Source of the DNA: Flavobacteriales bacterium
Lineage (GTDB): Bacteria > Bacteroidota > Bacteroidia > Flavobacteriales_D > Sanyastnellaceae
Reading direction: 5' to 3'
Assembly (NCBI GenBank): GCA_947457325.1
Contig: CANGVU010000050.1
Location: 1 to 7,533 of the forward strand
DNA: 7,533 nt
Part shown: positions 1 to 5,130 of the stretch, piece after piece
How positions within the stretch are numbered: position 1 is the stretch's first letter
How the letters are laid out: every line of letters starts with the position of its first letter
Notes under the pieces: generated by a model
What the model was told of the DNA's origin: nothing
Databases searched by the model: none
The model's input: the letters and a program-made list of their open reading frames with translations, nothing else
Made by a program: the position numbers and the translations under genes

Positions 1-278
1 AAAGGGTGATTCGCGTTTATGAAGGACATGAATTGGAGCATCGCGGAAATGACTTTTACATCGATGGACAAAAGGCGACACAATACACTTTTGAAAGTGA
101 TTACTATTGGATGATGGGAGATAACAGACACCACAGCGCAGACAGTCGTTTCTGGGGTTTTGTTCCGGAAAACCATGTGGTTGGAAAGGCTGTATTTACT
201 TGGTTCTCCAAGGCTGACCCCAACTACCAAGGCCACAGCAAAATCAGGTGGGACAGAATGTTTAAACTGGTGGATTGA
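1..278 (+). CDS. lepB: Signal peptidase I, C-terminal part (5' end outside the window)
   Basis: Signal peptidase I cleaves signal peptides from exported proteins at the outer face of the inner membrane, using a Ser/Lys dyad. Only the last 91 codons are present; the reading frame is open to the left edge, so the gene begins outside the window and the catalytic Ser and Lys boxes are not visible. The diagnostic C-terminal family motif is clear: MGDNRHHSADSRFWG, followed by FVPENHVVGKA (S26 family box E and the strand after it). The tail KIRWDRMFKLVD resembles Bacteroidota LepB ends. The stop is TGA at 276-278. The next gene starts 3 nt downstream, so the two are probably co-transcribed. From memory, lepB next to a WbqC-family gene is a recurring Bacteroidota arrangement. 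A GTG at position 6 could be mistaken for a start, but the domain clearly continues upstream. Confidence 0.96.
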   Translation, partial: RVIRVYEGHELEHRGNDFYIDGQKATQYTFESDYYWMMGDNRHHSADSRFWGFVPENHVVGKAVFTWFSKADPNYQGHSKIRWDRMFKLVD

Positions 279-281
279 TCA

Positions 282-902
282 ATGTACGCCGTTCCCACTT
301 TTCTTTTCCCTCCGATATCTTATTGTCTTTTTTTACACCAGGCACATCCGCAAAAGGATGTGCTTTCTTTTTACCACAAACAAAGTCCTAGGAATCATTT
401 CGAAATACTTGGCGCCAATGGTAGGCAAAAAATTACTTTTGGCATAAAGAGCAACCAAGGCATCAAAACGCCTTTGCAGGATGTCTATTTGGATGATGGA
501 GATTGGGCTAGGTCCGCAATTCGGTCTATACAATCAGCTTATGGAAAAAGTGCTTTTTATTTTTTCTATCAGCACGAATTGGAAGACATGATGGCTTCTT
601 TTCCTCAACAAAAATTGGTTGATGCGCAAAACACCATTCACCAATGGCTTCAACGCTATGCAATGGTTCCTGCTTGGCCTCAAACAGAAGAGGTTGTGCA
701 AATCATTACAATAGAAAAAAAATGGGAGATATCATCTCCCATCTCATCGTATCATCAAGTTTTTCAGGATCGCTTTGCATTCCAAAATGATTTGAGCATT
801 TTGGATTTGATGTTTAACCTAGGACCTGAAGCCAAAAGTTATTTGGCTCAACATCCCACTGTTATGCCTGTCCTTGTGGACCGCCAAAGTTCATCGGTAT
901 AA
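282..902 (+). CDS. WbqC-family protein
   Basis: A 206-aa protein that I assign to the WbqC-like family, cytoplasmic and of unproven biochemical function. Some members lie in polysaccharide or glycan synthesis clusters. Features matching Bacteroidota members are the N-terminal FPPISY stretch (residues 9-14), YHKQSPRNH (31-39), the GANGRQ turn (44-49), AYGKSAFYFFYQHEL (86-100), and YHQVFQDRF with SILDLMFNLGPEA near the C-terminus (157-184). Homology reaches the extreme N-terminus, which supports the ATG at 282, 3 nt after the lepB stop. No Shine-Dalgarno is evident, as usual in this phylum. The 3' end overlaps the opposite-strand DUF3467 gene by 41 bp (862-902). Two terminator-like hairpins lie within the coding sequence, one per strand. 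Family assignment is fairly certain; the role is not. Confidence 0.9.
   Translation: MYAVPTFLFPPISYCLFLHQAHPQKDVLSFYHKQSPRNHFEILGANGRQKITFGIKSNQGIKTPLQDVYLDDGDWARSAIRSIQSAYGKSAFYFFYQHELEDMMASFPQQKLVDAQNTIHQWLQRYAMVPAWPQTEEVVQIITIEKKWEISSPISSYHQVFQDRFAFQNDLSILDLMFNLGPEAKSYLAQHPTVMPVLVDRQSSSV
340..372 (+). terminator. Possible intragenic intrinsic terminator or attenuator after lepB
   Basis: A perfect 8-bp inverted repeat (GCACATCC at 342-349 and GGATGTGC at 356-363) flanks a 6-nt loop and is followed by TTTCTTTTT at 364-372. A G341-U364 wobble and an A340-U365 pair extend the stem to about 10 bp. The orientation matches plus-strand transcription, 61 nt past the lepB stop, but the hairpin lies inside codons 21-28 of the WbqC gene. 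It could attenuate transcription into that gene. Ribosomes translating the WbqC reading frame would prevent folding, so it may only act when translation initiation fails. It could also be chance. Confidence 0.45.
715..742 (-). terminator. Intrinsic terminator of the minus-strand operon, inside the WbqC gene
   Basis: A perfect 9-bp inverted repeat (ATGGGAGAT at 722-730 and ATCTCCCAT at 734-742) has a 3-nt loop. On the minus strand it is followed directly by an uninterrupted T run (complement of A715-A721). This is a textbook Rho-independent shape in the minus direction; in the plus direction no T run follows. It lies 119 nt beyond the DUF3467 stop codon, with no other minus-strand gene between, so it is the natural end of the lipA-GAPDH-yjjG-DUF3467 transcript although it sits in opposite-strand coding DNA. 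Confidence 0.7.
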
Positions 903-1176
903 TGGGATCTTGTCCCAATGTCTCTTGAATCTTTCCGTGCTGCGATTCAAACTTTTGAATGTTATCCGCCAATGCACGTTGCAATCGTTTGGCATGTTGC
1001 GGTGTCAATACTATTCTGGATACCACTTTAGCCTTGGGAACACCGGGCATCATTCTGATAAAATCAACGATAAACTCTGCTGGAGAGTGGGTAATTACGG
1101 CCAGATTAGAGTATTTACCTTCTGACATTTCTTCGCTCAATTCGATATTGAGTCCTTCGTCCTTTTGTTGTGACAT
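862..1176 (-). CDS. DUF3467 domain protein
   Basis: A 104-aa protein that matches what I know of the DUF3467 family, small cytoplasmic proteins of unknown function widespread in Bacteroidota. The recognisable family core runs from NIELSEEMSEGKYSNLAVI (residues 10-28), through HSPAEFIVDFIRMMPGVPKA (30-49), to SRIVLTPQHAKRLQRAL (53-69). The tail PMNFGGPQGQA is also typical. There is no signal peptide or membrane segment. It is the last gene of the five-gene minus-strand operon: its ATG (1174-1176) lies 1 nt after the stop of the yjjG-like gene. Its last 41 bp overlap the end of the plus-strand WbqC gene tail to tail. I do not assign a function. Confidence 0.92.
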   Translation of the reverse strand: MSQQKDEGLNIELSEEMSEGKYSNLAVITHSPAEFIVDFIRMMPGVPKAKVVSRIVLTPQHAKRLQRALADNIQKFESQHGKIQETLGQDPIIPMNFGGPQGQA

Positions 1177-1177
1177 G

Positions 1178-1867
1178 TTACAATATATTTTTTAGTTCAA
1201 TTAATTCAGTAATGGTAAAAGTAGGATGAACATTGTGTCGCTGATCATCGAACTTTAAAAAAACTTGATCCATCCCCACTCCTCTTGCACCTAGGATATC
1301 GGCATCCCAATCATCCCCAATCATAAGGCTCTCTTCAGCAGAAGTTCCCGCCAATTCAAAAGCATACTGAAAGATCTTAGGGTTTGGTTTTCGCACTCCT
1401 ACATCTTCACTGTTGATGTTGTTTACAAAAAAAGGCGTCAGTCCGCTGCCATCCATTTTAATGCCTTGAATTTCCTTGAACCCATTGGTGATGATGTGCA
1501 TTGTATACTTGCCATCCAAGTACTTCAAAATCTCCAAAGCGCCTGGAATAACATGCGGTTGACGGGGGCATTGCTCAACAAATGCTGCAGCAAATTGCTC
1601 CATCCATTCGGCGTTGTATGCAAAGCCAATGTCGTCCATGGACCTTGAAAATCTTGCGGTACGCAACTCATCTTTGGTCATCGTACCTTCTCTGTACATG
1701 GCCCATACCCTAGCATTGTGTTTCAAATAGGCTTTATTAAAGCTTTCAAACAAAGCCTCATCAATTTCAAATTGCACAAACATTTGACGCAATGTGAGTT
1801 CCGCATTTCTGTGAATGTCCCACAGCGTGCCATCCAAGTCGAAAAAAAGATGTTTGTACTTACTCAT
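1178..1867 (-). CDS. yjjG: HAD-superfamily phosphatase of the YjjG type (noncanonical pyrimidine nucleotidase)
   Basis: A 229-aa haloacid dehalogenase-like hydrolase. Motif I is FFDLDGTLWD (nucleophile D10, acid D12), motif II the Thr in IITNG (T127), motif III the Lys in RKPNPKIF (K160), and motif IV GDDWDADI (D185/D186/D190). The inserted helical cap at about residues 20-105 is the subclass I cap. The short DLDGTLWD start and the NSEDVGVRKPNPKIF segment resemble the YjjG/YfnB group, 5'-nucleotidases that remove noncanonical pyrimidine nucleotides. Length fits the family. Its start overlaps the end of the GAPDH gene by 8 bp (1860-1867), and the DUF3467 gene follows after 1 nt. All catalytic residues are present. 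Substrate is inferred from family only; another small phosphorylated metabolite is possible. Confidence 0.87.
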   Translation of the reverse strand: MSKYKHLFFDLDGTLWDIHRNAELTLRQMFVQFEIDEALFESFNKAYLKHNARVWAMYREGTMTKDELRTARFSRSMDDIGFAYNAEWMEQFAAAFVEQCPRQPHVIPGALEILKYLDGKYTMHIITNGFKEIQGIKMDGSGLTPFFVNNINSEDVGVRKPNPKIFQYAFELAGTSAEESLMIGDDWDADILGARGVGMDQVFLKFDDQRHNVHPTFTITELIELKNIL

Positions 1868-2873
1868 TGTCCTTGCATTTTAATACAACGTCACACAAAC
1901 GGTGACTATAACCCACTTCGTTGTCATACCATCCCACTACCTTGACCATATTGCCGATGACGGAGGTAAGCCCTGCGTCATAAACGCAACTGTGTGCATT
2001 GCCAATGACATCACAAGACACAATAGGATCTTCCGTATACTCCACAATTCCGGCCCATCTGGATTGGGCAGCTTTTGCAAATAGGTCATTGATTTCATCC
2101 GTGGGCAGTGGTCGCTTCACGATACTAGTAATATCCGTCAATGAACCATCCGGCACAGGGACGCGCATTCCGCAGCCTCCCATTTGATCCGAAAGATGCG
2201 GGAAGATTCTGGTCAGCGCCTTTGCCGCACCGGTTGTTGTTGGTACTATGCTTTGAACTGCAGCCCTTCCCCGACGCCAATCTTTGTGCGGAGCATCATG
2301 CAAACGTTGATCTCCTGTGTAGGAATGAACTGTAGTGATGGAGCAACTTTCTATTTGACAATGTTCGTCAATCAATTGAATCATGTGGGCTGCGCTGTTG
2401 GTGGTGCAAGACGCACAACTGATGATATTGGATTGATGGATGACGTCATCATTGATTCCCAAAACCACCATGGGCACATCCTCCTCTTCTGAAGGTGCTG
2501 ATAAAATGACCTTGCTTACTCCGTTGGAAAGATGACCGCTCAATTGCTCATGGCTTTTGAAAAGCCCTGTACACTCAATAACTACATCCACTTCCCATTG
2601 CGACCAATCGATAACCTCATTGGGGTTGGTTTTTTGATAATAAGAAGTATTACTATCATTGACACTCCAACCACTTTGAGAACGGGCAATTGTATTTTTC
2701 AAAGATCCATGTATACTGTCATACTGCAGCAGATGAAACATGGTCTTTTCATCATACAAATCAGCCACGACAACAATTTGAATATTGGGATAATTCAGGG
2801 CTGCCCTGTAGACCCCCCTTCCAATTCTTCCAAAACCGTGAATTCCAACCTTAATCAATCGATTGTCTTTCAT
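1860..2873 (-). CDS. gap: Type I glyceraldehyde-3-phosphate dehydrogenase, divergent form
   Basis: A 337-aa GAPDH-family enzyme, which converts glyceraldehyde 3-phosphate and phosphate to 1,3-bisphosphoglycerate with NAD(P). The N-terminal Rossmann motif GFGRIGRG (residues 13-20) is intact, and D38 at the end of the second strand favours NAD. Catalytic C156 lies in ASCTTN, and H183 in HSYTGDQR lies 27 residues later, the canonical spacing. Phosphate-site R237 and N318 of WYDNE are present. Differences from textbook enzymes: CTTNSAAH in place of CTTNCLAP, TGDQ in place of TNDQ, PDGS in place of PNVS, and WYDNEVGYS in place of WYDNEWGYS. It shares TAATG with the lipA stop (1-bp overlap), so translation is probably coupled. 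It may be a second, specialised or gluconeogenic GAPDH; erythrose-4-phosphate dehydrogenase is a less likely alternative. Confidence 0.93.
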   Translation of the reverse strand: MKDNRLIKVGIHGFGRIGRGVYRAALNYPNIQIVVVADLYDEKTMFHLLQYDSIHGSLKNTIARSQSGWSVNDSNTSYYQKTNPNEVIDWSQWEVDVVIECTGLFKSHEQLSGHLSNGVSKVILSAPSEEEDVPMVVLGINDDVIHQSNIISCASCTTNSAAHMIQLIDEHCQIESCSITTVHSYTGDQRLHDAPHKDWRRGRAAVQSIVPTTTGAAKALTRIFPHLSDQMGGCGMRVPVPDGSLTDITSIVKRPLPTDEINDLFAKAAQSRWAGIVEYTEDPIVSCDVIGNAHSCVYDAGLTSVIGNMVKVVGWYDNEVGYSHRLCDVVLKCKDNE

Positions 2874-3733
2874 TACAACATGTGCTTTTCAGCATGATAA
2901 GATGAACGGACCAAAGGACCACTCTCCACATGTCGGAATCCCATTTGTTTTCCCAAAGTCTCATACTCTGCAAAGCGCTCTGGAGTAATAAATTCGGCAA
3001 CTGGTAAATGTTTGGGCGTTGGCTGTAAATATTGACCCAGGGTAATAACATCCAAACCAACTGCTCTCAAGTCTTCCATGGTTTCCAAAACCTCCTGATG
3101 TGATTCACCTAGACCCAACATCACACCACTCTTGGTGCGCATTCCGCCTTGCTTCAAACGGCGCAGCACCTCTAGACTTCTATCATATTTGGCTTGGATT
3201 CTGACTTGCTTGGTCAATCTTCTCACTGTCTCCAAATTGTGAGAGACTATCTCAGGAGCTACGTCAATAATGCGTTGTAGATTTTCCCATTTTCCTGCAA
3301 AGTCAGGAATCAAGGTTTCCATGGTTACCCCTGGAGCCTTTCTGCGAACTGCCTCAACGGTCTGCACCCAAATCTCTGAACCGCCGTCGGGAAGATCATC
3401 GCGATCAACTGACGTGATAACGGCGTGCTTAACCTTCATCAAATGAATGGATTCAGCCACATGCTCAGGCTCGTGCGGGTCGACGTTCAAAGGTCTGCCC
3501 GTAGCTACTGCACAAAAGCCACATGACCTTGTACAGATATTGCCCAGTATCATAAAGGTAGCTGTTCCTTCACCCCAACACTCGCCCATATTGGGACAAT
3601 TTCCGCTTTCACAAATGGTGTGCAGCTTGTGCTCAGTGACCAATCCGCGCACCATTTTGTAATTCTCTCCAGTAGGCAATTTCACTCTCAACCATTTTGG
3701 TTTTGGAACACGGCCTGTTGTCAACTCACTCAT
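2873..3733 (-). CDS. lipA: Lipoyl synthase
   Basis: A 286-aa radical SAM enzyme that inserts two sulfurs into protein-bound octanoyl groups to make lipoyl cofactors for the 2-oxoacid dehydrogenases and the glycine cleavage system. Both iron-sulfur clusters are readable: the auxiliary-cluster motif [12 protein letters not shown] (C41, C46, C52) and the radical-SAM motif CTRSCGFC (C67, C71, C74). The C-terminal RSSYHAE (276-282) supplies the conserved serine ligand of the auxiliary cluster. Other family blocks are [14 protein letters not shown] (105-118), ETLIPDF (139-145) and [15 protein letters not shown] (231-245). Length is normal. The start ATG overlaps the stop of the upstream outer-membrane protein gene by 4 bp (ATGA), and the stop overlaps the GAPDH start by 1 bp. 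No lipB is visible in the window. Confidence 0.98.
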   Translation of the reverse strand: MSELTTGRVPKPKWLRVKLPTGENYKMVRGLVTEHKLHTICESGNCPNMGECWGEGTATFMILGNICTRSCGFCAVATGRPLNVDPHEPEHVAESIHLMKVKHAVITSVDRDDLPDGGSEIWVQTVEAVRRKAPGVTMETLIPDFAGKWENLQRIIDVAPEIVSHNLETVRRLTKQVRIQAKYDRSLEVLRRLKQGGMRTKSGVMLGLGESHQEVLETMEDLRAVGLDVITLGQYLQPTPKHLPVAEFITPERFAEYETLGKQMGFRHVESGPLVRSSYHAEKHML

Positions 3734-4512
3734 TTCTTGTTGTATTTTGAACCAAAAAAGAATCGCGTATAAATGGCAGGGAAAATGAAATGGTTTCTTG
3801 CCCTGTCATTGTATCGATTCAATATTTCTTGTGACATAATTTCTATTCGCTTGGGGTAAATGTCCGCTGTAGCACCAATTTCAACCCCTCTGATGCCGTT
3901 TTCTGAAGGGCTGTATTCAAATCGCAACGCAAATTTGACAAACAATCCCATTTGGACTTTTGTTTCATTCAATCCTGTAAGATTGGAAGATCGCCCGTAA
4001 ATATTATCGGTGTAATGCTCATTGGGGTTGAATTTTTCCGAACGCACTTGATATCGCCCGAGGACGGTAGAGGCATATAAAATCTGCAAATAAACAGGCT
4101 TGACAAATCCAATCGATGGGCCCACTTGCCAAAGACGATCAATCTGCACACCGTTCTTTCTTAACTTTTCTGCAAACTCCTTGTTTTGCCCCATTCCCAG
4201 ACGCAGCACAAAAAGGCTATTCATTTTCCCATAATAATAGGCCCGCGCTTGTGGGTCTTGGAAATACGATTTGACTTCCTTTTCGTGGCGGTAAAAATGC
4301 AAGTCAGCGCTCCATTTCCAAAATGTGTAAGCATCTTTTCCCTTGGTATAAAAATCGCCCCCAAAGCCCCATCCATTGGATTGAAAAGTTAAAGCATAGG
4401 ACCGTTCACGATCATGCAAAATGTTTCGCGGCACGCCATCATCTGTTACTTGAGCTTTGCCCAAAAAGGATGTGATTGTGATCAATAAAAAAAAGATCCC
4501 TGCTTTTTTCAT
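3730..4512 (-). CDS. Conserved Bacteroidota outer-membrane beta-barrel protein (function unknown)
   Basis: A 260-aa exported protein, first gene of the operon. The N-terminus [20 protein letters not shown] is a clear Sec signal peptide, with likely cleavage near GKA-Q. The mature part has alternating polar and aromatic strands: [51 protein letters not shown] and [16 protein letters not shown]. It ends in an aromatic strand, [14 protein letters not shown]. This pattern suggests a small outer-membrane barrel, and I recall similar uncharacterised Bacteroidota proteins, but I know no function. I chose the ATG at 4510-4512 over an in-frame GTG two codons upstream (4516-4518), because the latter overlaps the -7 promoter element. 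The 3' end overlaps lipA by 4 bp (ATGA), tying an envelope protein to lipoate synthesis. Confidence 0.82.
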   Translation of the reverse strand: MKKAGIFFLLITITSFLGKAQVTDDGVPRNILHDRERSYALTFQSNGWGFGGDFYTKGKDAYTFWKWSADLHFYRHEKEVKSYFQDPQARAYYYGKMNSLFVLRLGMGQNKEFAEKLRKNGVQIDRLWQVGPSIGFVKPVYLQILYASTVLGRYQVRSEKFNPNEHYTDNIYGRSSNLTGLNETKVQMGLFVKFALRFEYSPSENGIRGVEIGATADIYPKRIEIMSQEILNRYNDRARNHFIFPAIYTRFFFGSKYNKK

Positions 4513-4517
4513 TCCCA

Positions 4518-4525
4518 CAAAGATA
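4518..4525 (-). promoter_or_regulatory. Bacteroidota -7 promoter element of the lipA operon
   Basis: TATCTTTG on the minus strand matches the Bacteroidota sigma-A -7 consensus TAnnTTTG. It ends 5 nt before the ATG at 4512 (spacer TGGGA). No well-spaced -33 TTG is visible; the nearest TTTTG is 27 nt upstream, longer than usual. The expected transcription start falls at or next to the start codon, so the mRNA may be leaderless or nearly so. Confidence 0.5.
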
Positions 4526-4536
4526 CATCTTCATCG

Positions 4537-4544
4537 TAACTTTG
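4537..4544 (+). promoter_or_regulatory. Bacteroidota -7 promoter element of osmC
   Basis: TAACTTTG matches TAnnTTTG and lies 23 nt before the osmC ATG at 4568, giving a short leader of about 15-20 nt. It is divergent from the operon's -7 element, with only 11 bp between the two. Its -33 region would therefore fall over the other gene's start, and I see no TTG there. Confidence 0.5.
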
Positions 4545-4567
4545 TTTTTGAACAAAACATAATAAAA

Positions 4568-4987
4568 ATGCACAGCATAGAGGTACAGTATTTAGGAGAA
4601 TTGCGTTGCCAAGGATTGCACTTGAGAAGCAACAGTACCATCCTTTCCGACGCACCCGTTGACAATCATGGTCGGGGAGAAGCGTTTTCTCCTACAGATC
4701 TCACTTGCACTTCACTGGCCATGTGCATGATTACCATAATGGGAATAACAGCCGAGGAGAAAAATATTAGCCTTCAAAACGTTTCAGCACGCGTCTCCAA
4801 GCACATGGGAACAGAGCCGAGAAGAATTGTAGGAATTGGAATTGAAATGGTTGGTAACTGGGAAGAACTCACAGAACGTGAGTTTTCAATAATAAAAAAT
4901 GCCGCGAACACATGCCCTGTGGCTAAGAGCATACATCCCGACATCCAAGTAGAAACTTTTTGGGTAAACTACCCTTCCCTTACTTGA
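4568..4987 (+). CDS. osmC: OsmC-family peroxiredoxin-like protein
   Basis: A 139-aa OsmC/Ohr-superfamily protein, cytoplasmic thiol peroxidases that reduce organic hydroperoxides. Family marks are GRGEAFSPTDL (residues 35-45), the helix TCTSLAMCMITIMGI (46-60) carrying the probable peroxidatic C53, and NTCPVAKSIHP (114-124) carrying the second cysteine, C116. The spacing of 63 residues is close to the Cys pair of characterised members. An extra cysteine, C47, precedes the first. Central strands include NVSARVSKHMG and RIVGIGIEMVG. Homology begins at MHSIEVQYLG, so I place the start at ATG 4568 and not at the in-frame TTG at 4457, which would add residues unlike the family and run through the divergent promoter region. 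The 3' end overlaps the small convergent gene by 8 bp. It belongs to the general OsmC/YhfA-like group; the exact substrate is not predictable. Confidence 0.92.
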   Translation: MHSIEVQYLGELRCQGLHLRSNSTILSDAPVDNHGRGEAFSPTDLTCTSLAMCMITIMGITAEEKNISLQNVSARVSKHMGTEPRRIVGIGIEMVGNWEELTEREFSIIKNAANTCPVAKSIHPDIQVETFWVNYPSLT

Positions 4988-5099
4988 TTGGAGCGCTTAC
5001 TGCAGCTTTATCATAAGCAGCGCACTTTGGATGCTTCGCAACACAAGCAGCAGCGGTTAAAGCTAACATTACCAAGCAGAATAATAATTTCTTGTTCAT
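4980..5099 (-). CDS. Small 39-aa exported peptide or lipoprotein (hypothetical)
   Basis: A 39-codon gene starting at ATG 5097-5099. The N-terminus MNKKLLFCLVMLALTAAAC is a good signal sequence: two lysines, a hydrophobic core, then small residues before C19. AAAC is a loose lipobox because -3 is Ala, not Leu/Val/Ile. Cleavage would leave about 21 residues, CVAKHPKCAAYDKAAVSAPIK, with a second cysteine at C26. Support for a real gene: a TAnnTTTG element 18 nt upstream, a strong signal-peptide pattern, and placement in otherwise uncoded DNA. From memory, very short Bacteroidota lipoproteins with a Cys-x-Ala-Tyr tail occur, but I cannot name a family. It is convergent with osmC (8-bp overlap) and divergent from the Omp85-like gene (31 nt between starts). 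Confidence 0.65.
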   Translation of the reverse strand: MNKKLLFCLVMLALTAAACVAKHPKCAAYDKAAVSAPIK

Positions 5100-5117
5100 G
5101 ATCGTTGAATTTGAGCA

Positions 5118-5125
5118 CAAATATA
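5118..5125 (-). promoter_or_regulatory. Bacteroidota -7 promoter element of the 39-aa peptide gene
   Basis: TATATTTG on the minus strand matches TAnnTTTG and ends 18 nt before the ATG at 5099. No TTG is found at the expected -33 distance. It lies in the 31-bp divergent spacer, directly in front of the Omp85-like start, so transcription in the two directions could interfere. Confidence 0.45.
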
Positions 5126-5130
5126 AAACA

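Larger units (their letters stand above)
862..4525 (-). other. Five-gene operon: outer-membrane protein, lipA, gap, yjjG-like, DUF3467
   Basis: Five same-strand genes are joined by overlaps or a 1-nt gap: ATGA at 3730-3733, TAATG at 2871-2875, an 8-bp overlap at 1860-1867, and 1 nt at 1177. The only promoter-like element is at 4518-4525, before the first gene, and the only terminator in the right orientation is at 715-742. A single transcript with coupled translation is the simplest reading. Internal promoters cannot be excluded. Confidence 0.8.

Noticed and set aside
4457..4567. N-terminal extension of the osmC reading frame from a TTG start.
   Set aside because: It overlaps the signal-peptide end of the divergent gene and both promoter elements, and adds residues unlike OsmC proteins, which begin at about MHSIEV.
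4962..4974. Inverted repeat GGGTA / TACCC near the end of osmC, considered as a terminator.
   Set aside because: The stem is only 5 bp, and the T run lies before it on the plus strand; neither strand has T residues after the hairpin.
4993..5023. Imperfect GC-rich palindrome after osmC (GCGCTTACTGC ... AAGCAGCGC).
   Set aside because: Pairing is broken after 5 bp, there is no T run, and the region codes for the C-terminus of the small peptide.
5092..5130. Earlier starts (TTG 5092, ATG 5098) for the Omp85-like gene.
   Set aside because: They place charged residues (EFEHKYK) before the hydrophobic signal core; ATG 5131 gives a normal signal peptide.
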